Of a stretch of DNA of 6,256 nt, positions 1-6,139 are shown in pieces. The DNA lies in assembly GCA_036276235.1 (NCBI GenBank), contig DATBDZ010000114.1, positions 1-6,256 of the forward strand. Direction: 5' to 3'. The DNA comes from JANWHF01 sp036276235. Lineage in GTDB: Bacteria > Planctomycetota > Phycisphaerae > Tepidisphaerales > Tepidisphaeraceae. The position numbers and the translations under genes are program-made. Numbering within the stretch: the first letter of the stretch is position 1; each line of letters starts with the position of its first letter. The notes beneath the pieces are model-generated. The model did no database searches, was not told the origin of the DNA, and worked only from the letters and a program-made list of their open reading frames with translations.

Positions 1-1
1 C

Positions 2-94
2 GAGCCGGCGGTCGGCCCGCGCCCGCCTGTAAATCTCGCATCGGCTACGCCTCAGCGAGATTCACAGGCGGGAAGAAAGAGCAAGGCCGGGTGA
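2..94 (+). other. Possible 3' tail of a transposase ORF (partial, uncertain)
   Basis: A plus-strand frame is open from the left edge and ends at TGA 92-94, inside the IS-like end. If an IS copy lies to the left, as the end at 90-142 suggests, this is where its transposase would stop. The visible residues (about 30, rich in Pro, Arg and Ala) do not match any motif I recognise, and much of the stretch is the hairpin at 22-72. A second plus frame runs open to TGA 118-120. This may equally be non-coding. Confidence 0.15.
22..72. repeat. Long hairpin-forming inverted repeat
   Basis: Arms at 22-39 (cccgcctgtaaatctcgc) and 55-72 (gcgagattcacaggcggg) are complementary over 18 bp except for one G-T type position, with a 15-base loop at 40-54. 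No T-run follows on the plus strand and no A-run precedes it, so it is not a clear intrinsic terminator. It lies just inside an IS-like end (90-142). It could be a dispersed palindromic repeat or part of the tail of that element. The inverted repeat is directly visible; its role is unknown. Confidence 0.7.
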
Positions 95-142
95 CATTCC
101 TACTTCGGCTTGCGCGGTGACAGTTCTACTTCTTTACAACAT
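90..142. mobile_element. IS-like terminal end, left copy (right end of an element lying to the left)
   Basis: The stretch contains two direct repeats of about 17 bp, GGTGACATTCCTACTTC (90-106) and GGTGACAGTTCTACTTC (116-132), matching at 15 of 17 positions with a 26-bp period. TACAACAT follows at 135-142. The whole block recurs in inverted orientation at 6140-6191, with near identity over about 50 bases and one single-base gap. The edge towards the genes reads ...TACAACA and its partner reads TGTTGTA..., giving TG...CA termini as in many DDE transposase elements. Doubled repeats at an end are known for transposase-binding sites, for example in the IS21 family. The family here is not certain. 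The repeat is seen; IS identity is inferred. Confidence 0.6.
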
Positions 143-149
143 ATAGGTT

Positions 150-1175
150 TCAATCCAGGCTCGCTTCGAAGCGATCGATCAATTCCACCATTCCCGACGA
201 CGGTAGTGCAATCATCATCTGCTCCACAACCGCCGCCTGCGTGCTCTTCGCCGGTTCCGACAAATACTCCAGCGGCGAACGTCCAATGCATCGCGCCAGC
301 AGGCACGCCAACGTATGGCTAACCGCTCGCGGCTCAAATTCGCCGCGCCATGGCACATCACCGATCGCCTCGAAATACGTCGTCCAGTATTGCTTCGCCG
401 CGTCGATGAATTTTATCCGCCATTGCGAAAGATGATGCGCCTTGCTGAGCAGGTGCGCCATTGAGAACCCAATGTCGAACGCCCCATCGCCGAAATGGAT
501 CACCTCATGATCGAGCAGGATCAGGCGGCTATCGTGAATCAAAATGTTTTTGGGACTGTAGTCGCCATGAACGAGCGTATATCGCGTTGCCCGCGTTTGC
601 TCGACAAGCCGGTGAAGAAAGGCGGCAGCCCCGGGCCGCTGCTGCACCGAGTAAAGATAGTACGGCTCCAGCCGCAATGATTCGAAGAAACTGCGGTCTT
701 CAAATTCGCTTGCGAATCGATCGCGCTGTTCCCAGCCCTTGCGATGTATGATGCCCAGGAGATTCGCGAATTGCCGCACATGATTGGAGTCGATCTGGCC
801 GGCTAGGAGCAGGGATTTCCAGTTCTCATGCGGCTTGGGCACGGCCTCCATCGCCAGCAGATGATGCTGTGGATCGAGGAAAATCAGCCGCGTAATCGCG
901 CCCGGGGGCGCGAATTCCGCCAGACGTTGCATTCCCAGCGCCTCGCGCTCGATCCGCCGCGGGTCGCTGAACCAATCCGCCTTAACGCGAAGCTTTTCCA
1001 ATGCCTGCTTGAGAACCCAAGACTCGCCGGTCGGGCGTTCCACCAACACAGTTCGATTGGAAACCCCGCCGGCGAGGAGGGTGATCTTGGGCTGTTCGTT
1101 GGTACTGATTCGATGGCTGGCGCGCAGGTATTGAAGGAGCGATGGAATGTCTTCGATATCGAGCGCAGAGGCCAT
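150..1175 (-). CDS. Phosphotransferase-family (APH/choline-kinase fold) small-molecule kinase, substrate unknown
   Basis: A 341-residue protein with the aminoglycoside phosphotransferase/choline kinase fold (Pfam APH type). It probably phosphorylates a small hydroxylated compound with ATP in the cytoplasm. Visible landmarks are a glycine-containing nucleotide loop, LLAGGVSNRT (about 33-42), and the likely ATP-anchoring Lys56 in WVLKQ. The catalytic loop is HGDYSPKNIL (203-212), with catalytic Asp205 and metal-binding Asn210. The metal-binding Asp222 is in LLDHEVIHFGD. No signal peptide or membrane segment is apparent. It is full length for the family. The ATG at 1175 has no clear Shine-Dalgarno. 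It follows gcvP by 98 bp on the same strand, across a palindromic repeat, so co-transcription is possible but not certain. The stop codon is only 8 bp from an IS-like end. S-methylthioribose kinase or another sugar or amino-alcohol kinase are alternatives, and sequence alone does not fix the substrate. A link to glycine metabolism is only positional. Confidence 0.85.
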   Translation of the reverse strand: MASALDIEDIPSLLQYLRASHRISTNEQPKITLLAGGVSNRTVLVERPTGESWVLKQALEKLRVKADWFSDPRRIEREALGMQRLAEFAPPGAITRLIFLDPQHHLLAMEAVPKPHENWKSLLLAGQIDSNHVRQFANLLGIIHRKGWEQRDRFASEFEDRSFFESLRLEPYYLYSVQQRPGAAAFLHRLVEQTRATRYTLVHGDYSPKNILIHDSRLILLDHEVIHFGDGAFDIGFSMAHLLSKAHHLSQWRIKFIDAAKQYWTTYFEAIGDVPWRGEFEPRAVSHTLACLLARCIGRSPLEYLSEPAKSTQAAVVEQMMIALPSSGMVELIDRFEASLD

Positions 1176-1190
1176 CGCGTTGATTCTAAC

Positions 1191-1270
1191 GTGGCACGGG
1201 CGGCCCGCCCGTGTTTTGCGGCGGCATTCCGCCGATCACGGGCGTGACGCCGGCGTGACGCCCGTGCCAC
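1191..1270. repeat. Palindrome-rich intergenic repeat (GTGGCACGGGCG type) between gcvP and the kinase
   Basis: The outer arms GTGGCACGGGCG (1191-1202) and CGCCCGTGCCAC (1259-1270) are a perfect 12-bp inverted repeat. Inside are a 9-bp palindrome around C1204 (CACGGGCGG/CCGCCCGTG, 1195-1213), a 6-bp stem cggcgg/ccgccg (1219-1224/1229-1234), and more GTGACGC repeats (about 1243-1260). Alternative pairings are many. It fills nearly the whole 98-bp gap and starts 3 nt after the gcvP stop. It resembles REP/BIME-type dispersed palindromes. It could stabilise the gcvP mRNA end or slow polymerase. On the minus strand no T-run follows a stem, so it is not a classic terminator for gcvP. Confidence 0.75.
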
Positions 1271-1273
1271 GGA

Positions 1274-4246
1274 TCATTCCGATTTGTGTTCTTCCATGGG
1301 CGGGCAGGTGCATATCAGATTTCGATCGCCAAACGGATTATCAATTCTGCCGACATAGGGCCAGAACTTATGCTCGCGCACCCAGGGTGCCGGGTAGGCG
1401 GCTTGCTCGCGGCCGTATTTGTGGTTCCAGGAATCGGACATGACTGCCGCCGCGGAATGCGGGGCGCTTTTGAGGACATTGTCGGCGCGGTCGGCTTTTC
1501 CATGCTCGATGGCGCGGATCTCTTCTCGAATATGGATCATCGCATCGCAGAAGCGATCCAGCTCGGCCTTGCTTTCGCTCTCCGTCGGCTCGACCATCAG
1601 TGTGCCGGGCACGGGCCAGCTCATGGTGGGGGCGTGGAAGCCGTAATCCATCAATCGCTTGGCGATGTCTTCGACTTTGATGCCAGCCGAATGCTCGAAC
1701 TGCCGGCAGTCGAGCACAAACTCATGCGCCACGCGACCATTCTTTCCCTTGAACAAAATCGGATAGTGCGGCTCAAGGCGCTGAGCCATGTAATTGGCAT
1801 TGAGGATCGCGACCTGCGTCGCGCGGGTGAGGCCGGGGCCGCCCATGAGGGCGATGTAGACCCACGGAATGGTGAGGATCGCGGGGCTGCCGTAGGGTGC
1901 CGCGGCAACCGGGCCGATTGATTTGTCTCCCGCGCTTTCGGGGCGAATCACCGGATGTCCAGGCAGAAACGGCGCCAGATGCTTAGCAACGCCGATCGGC
2001 CCCATTCCCGGCCCGCCGCCGCCGTGGGGGATGCAGAACGTTTTATGCAAATTCAGATGACAAACGTCAGCCCCGATATCTCCAGGCCGACATAAGCCCA
2101 CCTGCGCGTTCATGTTCGCGCCATCCATGTAGACCTGGCCGCCATGCGAGTGGACGATCTTGCAGATTTCCTTGGCATCTTCCTCGAACACGCCATGGGT
2201 GGACGGATAGGTAATCATCAGCGCCGCCAGATCACCCTTATGCTCGGCGGCCTTGGCTTTGAGATCGGGGACTTCGATGCTGCCGTTTGCGTCGCACGCA
2301 ACGGGCACGACCTTCATCCCGGCGAAAATCGCGCTGGCGGGATTAGTTCCATGCGCGGAGGCGGGGATCAGGCAGACGTTGCGGTGCCCTTCGCCGCGCG
2401 ATTCGTGATAGGCGCGAATCACCAGCAGGCCGGCAAATTCCCCTTGCGAGCCGGCATTGGGCTGCAATGAAACCGCGGAAAAGCCGGTGATATTCGCCAG
2501 CCACTTTTCCAGGTCCTTGAAGATCCGCCAATATCCCTTGGTCTGGTCCGGCGGCGCAAACGGATGCATGCGGGCAAACTCCGGCCACGTGACGGGAATC
2601 ATCTCGCTGGTACCGTTCAGCTTCATCGTGCATGAGCCGAGCGGAATCATCGAATGGGCCAGCGAAAGATCGCGCGATTGCAGCATGAAGATATAACGCA
2701 GCATCTCGGTCTCGCTGTGATAGCGATTGAAGACCGGATGGGTGAGGTAGTCACTCGATCGCGAAAGATCCGATGGAAGCTCGATCGCGCCCGCATCAGG
2801 CTCTGGAGTGAAATCGCTCGCGCCAAATGCGCTGGCGATATCCGCCAGATCACGCATCGACGTCGTCTCATCGACCGAGATGCCGATCGATCCATCGTCA
2901 AAGCGGCGAACGTTGAGATGCAATTTGTGCGCGCGATCGAATACGTGCTTTGCGGTCAGCCCTTCGCGAAGATGAACGCGCAGCGTGTCGAAGAATGGCG
3001 TCGAGCCGACATCATGCCCAAGCTGACGCAGTTTTTCCGCAAGCAATTGAGTGGCAATCGCGACATTCTCGGCGATCTTTCGCAGCCCGCGCGGGCCGTG
3101 ATAGACTGCGTACATTCCCGCCATGATTGCCAGAAGAACCTGTGCCGTGCAGATGTTGCTGGTGGCTTTTTCGCGGCGGATGTGTTGCTCGCGCGTCTGG
3201 ATCGCGAGGCGATAGGCGGGCCGGCCTTGCGCATCTTTGGAGACACCGACGATGCGGCCGGGCATCTTGCGGGCGTGCTCATTTTTCGTCGCCATGTAGG
3301 CGGCATGCGGGCCGCCGAAACCCATCGGCACGCCGAAGCGCTGCGTCGATCCGACGGCGATATCCGCCCCCATCTCGCCCGGCGGCTTGAGCAGCGTCAG
3401 CGCGAGAATATCGGCAGCAACCACCGCCAGCGCGCCCGCCGCGTGAGTTCGCTCGATCACCTTGGTGTAATCGAACACGCGGCCGTCAGTCGTTGGATAC
3501 TGCAGCAAAACGCCGAACAGTTTCTGTGCCGCGAAATCAAGCTGATTGATATCGCCGATGAGGACGTCAATCCCCAGCGCGGCCGCCCGCGTGCGGACGA
3601 CGGCGATCGTCTGCGGATGACAATCGATCGAAACAAAAAACGCGCCGCGATCTTCCCCTTCACCAGCGGCCCCTTCACCGGCAATGGCGCGGCACATCGC
3701 CATCGCCTCGGCGGCGGCGGTTGCCTCATCGAGCAACGACGCGTTGGCCAGCGGTAGGGCGGTCAGATCGCTCACCATCGTTTGGAAATTCAGCAAGGCT
3801 TCGAGACGGCCTTGAGCAATCTCTGCCTGGTACGGAGTGTACTGCGTATACCACCCCGGGTTTTCCAGAATATTGCGTTGAATCACCGGCGGCACGATCG
3901 TGTCGGAATAGCCCATGCCGATGAACGAGCGAAACACCTTGTTGCGCCCGGCGATCGTCTTCAGCTCGTTCAGCAGTTCAAATTCCCCGCGCGGCTCGCC
4001 GATGGTCAGCGGCTTCTTCATCCGAATGCCGGCGGGAATTGTCTGATCGATCAACTGCCCAAGCGACTCGCAGCCCAGGAGGCGGAGCATCTCTACGACA
4101 TCCGCCTCATCCGGACCAATGTGCCGCCGGACGAATGTATCGGCCGGCGCCAGCGCGGCACCGGTCTGTGGCCGCTCGGCAGGGTCGGCTTTGGGCGGCT
4201 TCTCTGCGATCGCTTGTGCGTTATCCATGTCTCTTGGCTGCTCCAT
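1274..4246 (-). CDS. gcvP: Glycine dehydrogenase (decarboxylating), P protein of the glycine cleavage system
   Basis: PLP enzyme that decarboxylates glycine and transfers the aminomethyl group to the lipoyl arm of H protein. At 990 residues this is the fused form (N-terminal and C-terminal halves in one chain), slightly longer than the usual 950-960 or so. The extra length is mainly an Ala/Pro-rich leader (residues 1-37) before the conserved RHIGP (41-45). The PLP-binding lysine is Lys735, in HLNLHKTFCIPHGGGGPGMG, with the typical glycine-rich run after it. Other family signatures include YTPYQAEIAQGRLEALLNFQ and SMIPLGSCTMKLN. The C-terminus (YVGRIDNPFGDRNLICTC) is intact, and no frameshift is seen. 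The start is uncertain: ATG 4246 lies 11 bases after a terminator-like U-run with no Shine-Dalgarno. ATG 4228 (residue 7) has AGAG and GGAG upstream and is a fair alternative. It is separated from gcvH by 253 bp. Confidence 0.97.
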   Translation of the reverse strand: MEQPRDMDNAQAIAEKPPKADPAERPQTGAALAPADTFVRRHIGPDEADVVEMLRLLGCESLGQLIDQTIPAGIRMKKPLTIGEPRGEFELLNELKTIAGRNKVFRSFIGMGYSDTIVPPVIQRNILENPGWYTQYTPYQAEIAQGRLEALLNFQTMVSDLTALPLANASLLDEATAAAEAMAMCRAIAGEGAAGEGEDRGAFFVSIDCHPQTIAVVRTRAAALGIDVLIGDINQLDFAAQKLFGVLLQYPTTDGRVFDYTKVIERTHAAGALAVVAADILALTLLKPPGEMGADIAVGSTQRFGVPMGFGGPHAAYMATKNEHARKMPGRIVGVSKDAQGRPAYRLAIQTREQHIRREKATSNICTAQVLLAIMAGMYAVYHGPRGLRKIAENVAIATQLLAEKLRQLGHDVGSTPFFDTLRVHLREGLTAKHVFDRAHKLHLNVRRFDDGSIGISVDETTSMRDLADIASAFGASDFTPEPDAGAIELPSDLSRSSDYLTHPVFNRYHSETEMLRYIFMLQSRDLSLAHSMIPLGSCTMKLNGTSEMIPVTWPEFARMHPFAPPDQTKGYWRIFKDLEKWLANITGFSAVSLQPNAGSQGEFAGLLVIRAYHESRGEGHRNVCLIPASAHGTNPASAIFAGMKVVPVACDANGSIEVPDLKAKAAEHKGDLAALMITYPSTHGVFEEDAKEICKIVHSHGGQVYMDGANMNAQVGLCRPGDIGADVCHLNLHKTFCIPHGGGGPGMGPIGVAKHLAPFLPGHPVIRPESAGDKSIGPVAAAPYGSPAILTIPWVYIALMGGPGLTRATQVAILNANYMAQRLEPHYPILFKGKNGRVAHEFVLDCRQFEHSAGIKVEDIAKRLMDYGFHAPTMSWPVPGTLMVEPTESESKAELDRFCDAMIHIREEIRAIEHGKADRADNVLKSAPHSAAAVMSDSWNHKYGREQAAYPAPWVREHKFWPYVGRIDNPFGDRNLICTCPPMEEHKSE

Positions 4247-4257
4247 TATCGCAAGTC

Positions 4258-4280
4258 AAAAAGGCGACCTTGCGGTCGCC
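4258..4280 (-). terminator. Intrinsic terminator-like hairpin immediately upstream of gcvP
   Basis: On the minus strand the sequence reads GGCGACC-GCAA-GGTCGCC followed by TTTTT: a perfect 7-bp GC-rich stem (4274-4280 with 4263-4269), a 4-base loop and five T (4258-4262). The U-run ends 11 bases before the gcvP ATG at 4246. This could end the gcvT-gcvH transcript or act as an attenuator controlling gcvP. An upstream GGCGAC (minus strand, 4350-4345) could pair with the 3' arm as a competing structure, but this is only 6 bp. The structure is seen; function is inferred. Confidence 0.6.
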
Positions 4281-4307
4281 CTGGTGGAGATTTCGGTTGT
4301 CAATGCA

Positions 4308-4335
4308 ATTGTAGGGGCTAGAAGCTCGTCTTCAA
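4308..4335 (-). promoter_or_regulatory. Candidate sigma70-type promoter for gcvP
   Basis: On the minus strand, TTGAAG (4335-4330), a 16-bp spacer and TACAAT (4313-4308). The -10 matches the consensus at 5 of 6 and the -35 at 4 of 6. A start near 4301 would give a leader of about 55 nt that holds the terminator-like hairpin at 4258-4280. That arrangement would make sense for attenuation. Chance matches to such motifs are common. Confidence 0.3.
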
Positions 4336-4376
4336 TGGCTCCCTGTCGCCTGGGTTTTCAACGTTTTCAACCCATG

Positions 4377-4394
4377 GCCGCGGTACTCCGCGGC
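4377..4394. repeat. Perfect 7-bp hairpin in the gcvH-gcvP gap
   Basis: GCCGCGG (4377-4383) and CCGCGGC (4388-4394) flank a TACT loop. Beside it at 4354-4371 lies a 9-bp direct repeat (gttttcaac twice), flanked by ggg and ccc. No coding signal is evident in 4281-4474. Together with the neighbouring hairpins this looks like non-coding repeat DNA. Role unknown. Confidence 0.5.
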
Positions 4395-4474
4395 ATCTGA
4401 TTCCTTGAAAGGCTTGCTCGCTTCGCTCATTGCTGATTTGGCCGAGTACTGCCAACGCCCTGGAGTACCAAGAC

Positions 4475-4497
4475 CACGGGTTGGAAACCCGTGCCAC
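4475..4497 (-). repeat. GTGGCACGGG palindrome directly after the gcvH stop
   Basis: CACGGGTT (4475-4482), loop GGA, AACCCGTG (4486-4493): a perfect 8-bp stem. On the minus strand the unit begins GTGGCACGGGTTT two bases after the gcvH TAA. The same GTGGCACGGG word starts three bases after the gcvP stop (1270 downward). No T-run follows on the minus strand, so this is more likely an mRNA 3'-end stabilising hairpin or dispersed repeat than a full terminator. Confidence 0.6.
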
Positions 4498-4499
4498 TT

Positions 4500-4880
4500 T
4501 TAATGCCCTGTCTTTTTCAGGTAATCCGCCGCCGACAGGAGTTGCTTCACCTGTCCGGCGTCGTCGGCTTTCACTTTGAGCATCCAGCCCGCCTTGTACG
4601 GGTCGGTATTCACCAGGCCCGGGTTCTTCGTCAGATCGTCATTGACGGCGGTTACCGTTCCGCTGACGCCGCTGTAAAGATCGCTGGTGGCTTTGACTGA
4701 TTCGATCTCGCCGAAGCGCTGGTTGGCGGTGAGCTTTGTCCCGATCTTCGGGAGCGAGACAAAGGTGATATCCGTCAACTCGTCGGCGGCAATTTGCGTG
4801 ATGCCGATCGTGACGGTGTCGCCTTGCAGTTGATGCCATTCGTGGGTTTGGAGATAGCGATAGTCTTCGGGTGGATTCAT
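4500..4880 (-). CDS. gcvH: Glycine cleavage system H protein (lipoyl carrier)
   Basis: A 126-residue shuttle protein, close to the usual 125-130. Its lipoylated lysine carries the aminomethyl group from P to T and is reoxidised by L. The lipoylation site is Lys63 in GEIESVKATSDLYSG, matching the family pattern ESVKA.SD.Y. The N-terminal THEW motif (12-15) and the GIT..A.DELTDI segment (26-38) are also typical of H proteins. The C-terminal half (NDDLTKNPGLVNTDPYKAGW) completes the hybrid-barrel fold. The ATG at 4880 has no Shine-Dalgarno but aligns with the family start. It lies 105 bp after gcvT on the same strand, with heptamer repeats in the gap. The lipoate ligase or lipoyl synthesis genes it needs are not in the window. 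Confidence 0.97.
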   Translation of the reverse strand: MNPPEDYRYLQTHEWHQLQGDTVTIGITQIAADELTDITFVSLPKIGTKLTANQRFGEIESVKATSDLYSGVSGTVTAVNDDLTKNPGLVNTDPYKAGWMLKVKADDAGQVKQLLSAADYLKKTGH

Positions 4881-4890
4881 TGTTGAATAA

Positions 4891-4992
4891 GTTGTCAGTT
4901 GTCAGTTGCCAGCTGTCAGTTGCGGAAGGAGGGAAACGAGATGCCTCTTCTCCGAGCGCAACTAGCAACCAGCAACCAGCAACTATCAACTC
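4891..4992. repeat. Two opposed arrays of 7-bp tandem repeats between gcvT and gcvH
   Basis: Plus-strand heptamers run GTTGTCA, GTTGTCA, GTTGCCA, GCTGTCA, GTTGCGG (4891-4925). Then GCAACTA, GCAACCA, GCAACCA, GCAACTA, TCAACTC run at 4958-4992. The two arrays are roughly complementary (about 23 of 33 positions) and could fold into a long imperfect stem with a loop of about 34 nt. The second array includes the gcvT stop codon (TCA 4986-4988 = TGA on the minus strand). Such heptamers resemble short tandemly repeated repetitive sequences known from cyanobacteria and other phyla. They may affect coupling between gcvT and gcvH. Confidence 0.75.
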
Positions 4993-6083
4993 CTCTTATA
5001 AAACGGCAGTTTCACAATCCTCGCGGGGTTCAGAGTTCCCTTTAAATCAGCCTGCACTTGTGCGCCTTCGGTCGCTTGGGCCGTATCAATGAAAGCCATC
5101 GCGATGCTCTTTTGCAATGTAGGGCCAAAGGTGCCGCTGGAGACTTCGCCGATAGTTTGGCCGGTACTGTCGAGGATCGGCGTTCCTTGCCGCGCGATGC
5201 GGCGGCCTTCCAATTCCAATCCTACCAGCTTGCGTTTAGGGCCCTTGGATGCGATCTCGCGCAGCGCCTTTACGCCAACGAAATCCTTGCTCAGATCGAC
5301 CGCCCAACCCAGACCCGCGGAGAGCGGGTCGATCGTTTCACCCAGCTCATGCCCATAGAGCGGCATACCGGCTTCGAGGCGCAATGTGTCTCGCGCGCCC
5401 AGGCCCGCGGGCTTGATCAGGGCGTCGGGCTTGTCGGTCGAGCCGCCGATCATTTTCATCGCCATCGGGGCGATCTTGGCTGAGAGAATAATCTCGACGC
5501 CGTCTTCCCCGGTGTAGCCGCTGCGGAAGATGCTGAATTTCACCAGCATCAGGCTGGCGGTTTCAAAGTGATATCGCTTCAGCGCCTTGAGATCGACCGG
5601 CAGAATCCCCGCGACGCGATCGATGACTTTGGGGCCCTGCAGCGCGACCATCGCCGTGCTTTCGGTCTGATCGGTAATCTCCAAGTCGAGATGATTGCGA
5701 TTGCGAAAGTCGTTGAAGTAGCTGACCAGCTTCTCCCGATTGGCGGCGTTGCACACCATCAGCCAATGCTTCTCATCCTTGCTGACGATCACATCATCGA
5801 GCGTGCCGCCAGCCTCGTTGCAGACAAGGCTATACCGCGACTGGCCGATCCTCTGATCTTCCAGCTTGCGCGTGACGATACGATTGAGAAACGTGAAGGC
5901 ATCTTTGCCGGAAAAATGCAGCCGCCCCATGTGCGAGACATCGAATATCGAGCCGCTCCTGCGCGTCTGCTCATGCTCATCAACAATGCCGCGATAAAGC
6001 AGCGGCATCTCCCACCCCGCGTATTCAACCAGCTTTCCGCCGGCAGAAACATGAAAATCGTAGAACGGCGTTCGCTTGAGCAT
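4986..6083 (-). CDS. gcvT: Aminomethyltransferase, T protein of the glycine cleavage system
   Basis: Transfers the methylene group from aminomethylated H protein to tetrahydrofolate, giving 5,10-methylene-THF and ammonia. From ATG 6083 it is 365 residues, the normal length. The N-terminus KRTPFYDFHVSAGGKLVEYAGWEMP matches the family from its first residues, so this ATG is preferred over an in-frame TTG at 6122 that would add 13 residues. Family signatures are IFDVSHMGRL (about 47-56) and GTLDDVIV (about 93-100), which holds the folate-site aspartate (Asp96 or Asp97). Others are GYTGEDGVEI and the C-terminal barrel around LDPLSAGLGW-like IDPLSAGLGWAVDLSKDFVG. The C-terminal PFYKRS is intact. 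It is the first gene of the gcvT-gcvH-gcvP series. No glycine riboswitch fits in the 56 bp before the IS-like end. Confidence 0.96.
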   Translation of the reverse strand: MLKRTPFYDFHVSAGGKLVEYAGWEMPLLYRGIVDEHEQTRRSGSIFDVSHMGRLHFSGKDAFTFLNRIVTRKLEDQRIGQSRYSLVCNEAGGTLDDVIVSKDEKHWLMVCNAANREKLVSYFNDFRNRNHLDLEITDQTESTAMVALQGPKVIDRVAGILPVDLKALKRYHFETASLMLVKFSIFRSGYTGEDGVEIILSAKIAPMAMKMIGGSTDKPDALIKPAGLGARDTLRLEAGMPLYGHELGETIDPLSAGLGWAVDLSKDFVGVKALREIASKGPKRKLVGLELEGRRIARQGTPILDSTGQTIGEVSSGTFGPTLQKSIAMAFIDTAQATEGAQVQADLKGTLNPARIVKLPFYKRS

Positions 6084-6093
6084 GAGCGGACGA

Positions 6094-6122
6094 AGGCTAT
6101 CGGTGGGGGGAGGGAAGGTCAA
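6094..6122 (-). promoter_or_regulatory. Candidate promoter for gcvT
   Basis: On the minus strand, TTGACC (6122-6117), a 17-bp spacer and TAGCCT (6099-6094). The -35 is 5 of 6; the -10 is only 3 of 6 but keeps T1, A2 and T6. It ends 10 bases before the ATG at 6083, so the transcript would be nearly leaderless, in line with the missing Shine-Dalgarno. It lies in the 56 bp between the IS-like end and gcvT. The native upstream region may have been displaced. Confidence 0.3.
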
Positions 6123-6139
6123 GGGATTTGAAGTCTGCG

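Noticed and set aside
828..1247. Plus-strand open frame of 139 codons
   Set aside because: It is antisense to the kinase and runs into the palindromic repeat at 1191-1270. No family features are visible.
2654..3757. Long open frame of 367 codons on the plus strand
   Set aside because: It lies wholly antisense to the well-conserved gcvP, has no recognisable motif, and is explained by the GC-rich codon pattern of gcvP.
4119..4400. Plus-strand open frame covering the gcvP start and the gap
   Set aside because: Most of it overlaps gcvP antisense or hairpin repeats. The residues look like translated repeat DNA.
4891..4992. CRISPR array
   Set aside because: The units are only 7 bp, contiguous and without spacers.
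6084..6122. TTG at 6122 as the gcvT start
   Set aside because: It adds 13 residues rich in Pro and Ser with no family match and no Shine-Dalgarno. ATG 6083 aligns with the conserved KRTPFYD start.
5568..6131. Plus-strand open frame of 187 codons
   Set aside because: It is antisense to gcvT, with no motif or start signal.
6084..6139. Glycine riboswitch upstream of gcvT
   Set aside because: The region is only 56 bp to the IS-like end, too short for even one aptamer, and no conserved core is visible. The 253-bp gap before gcvP also shows no such core on reading.
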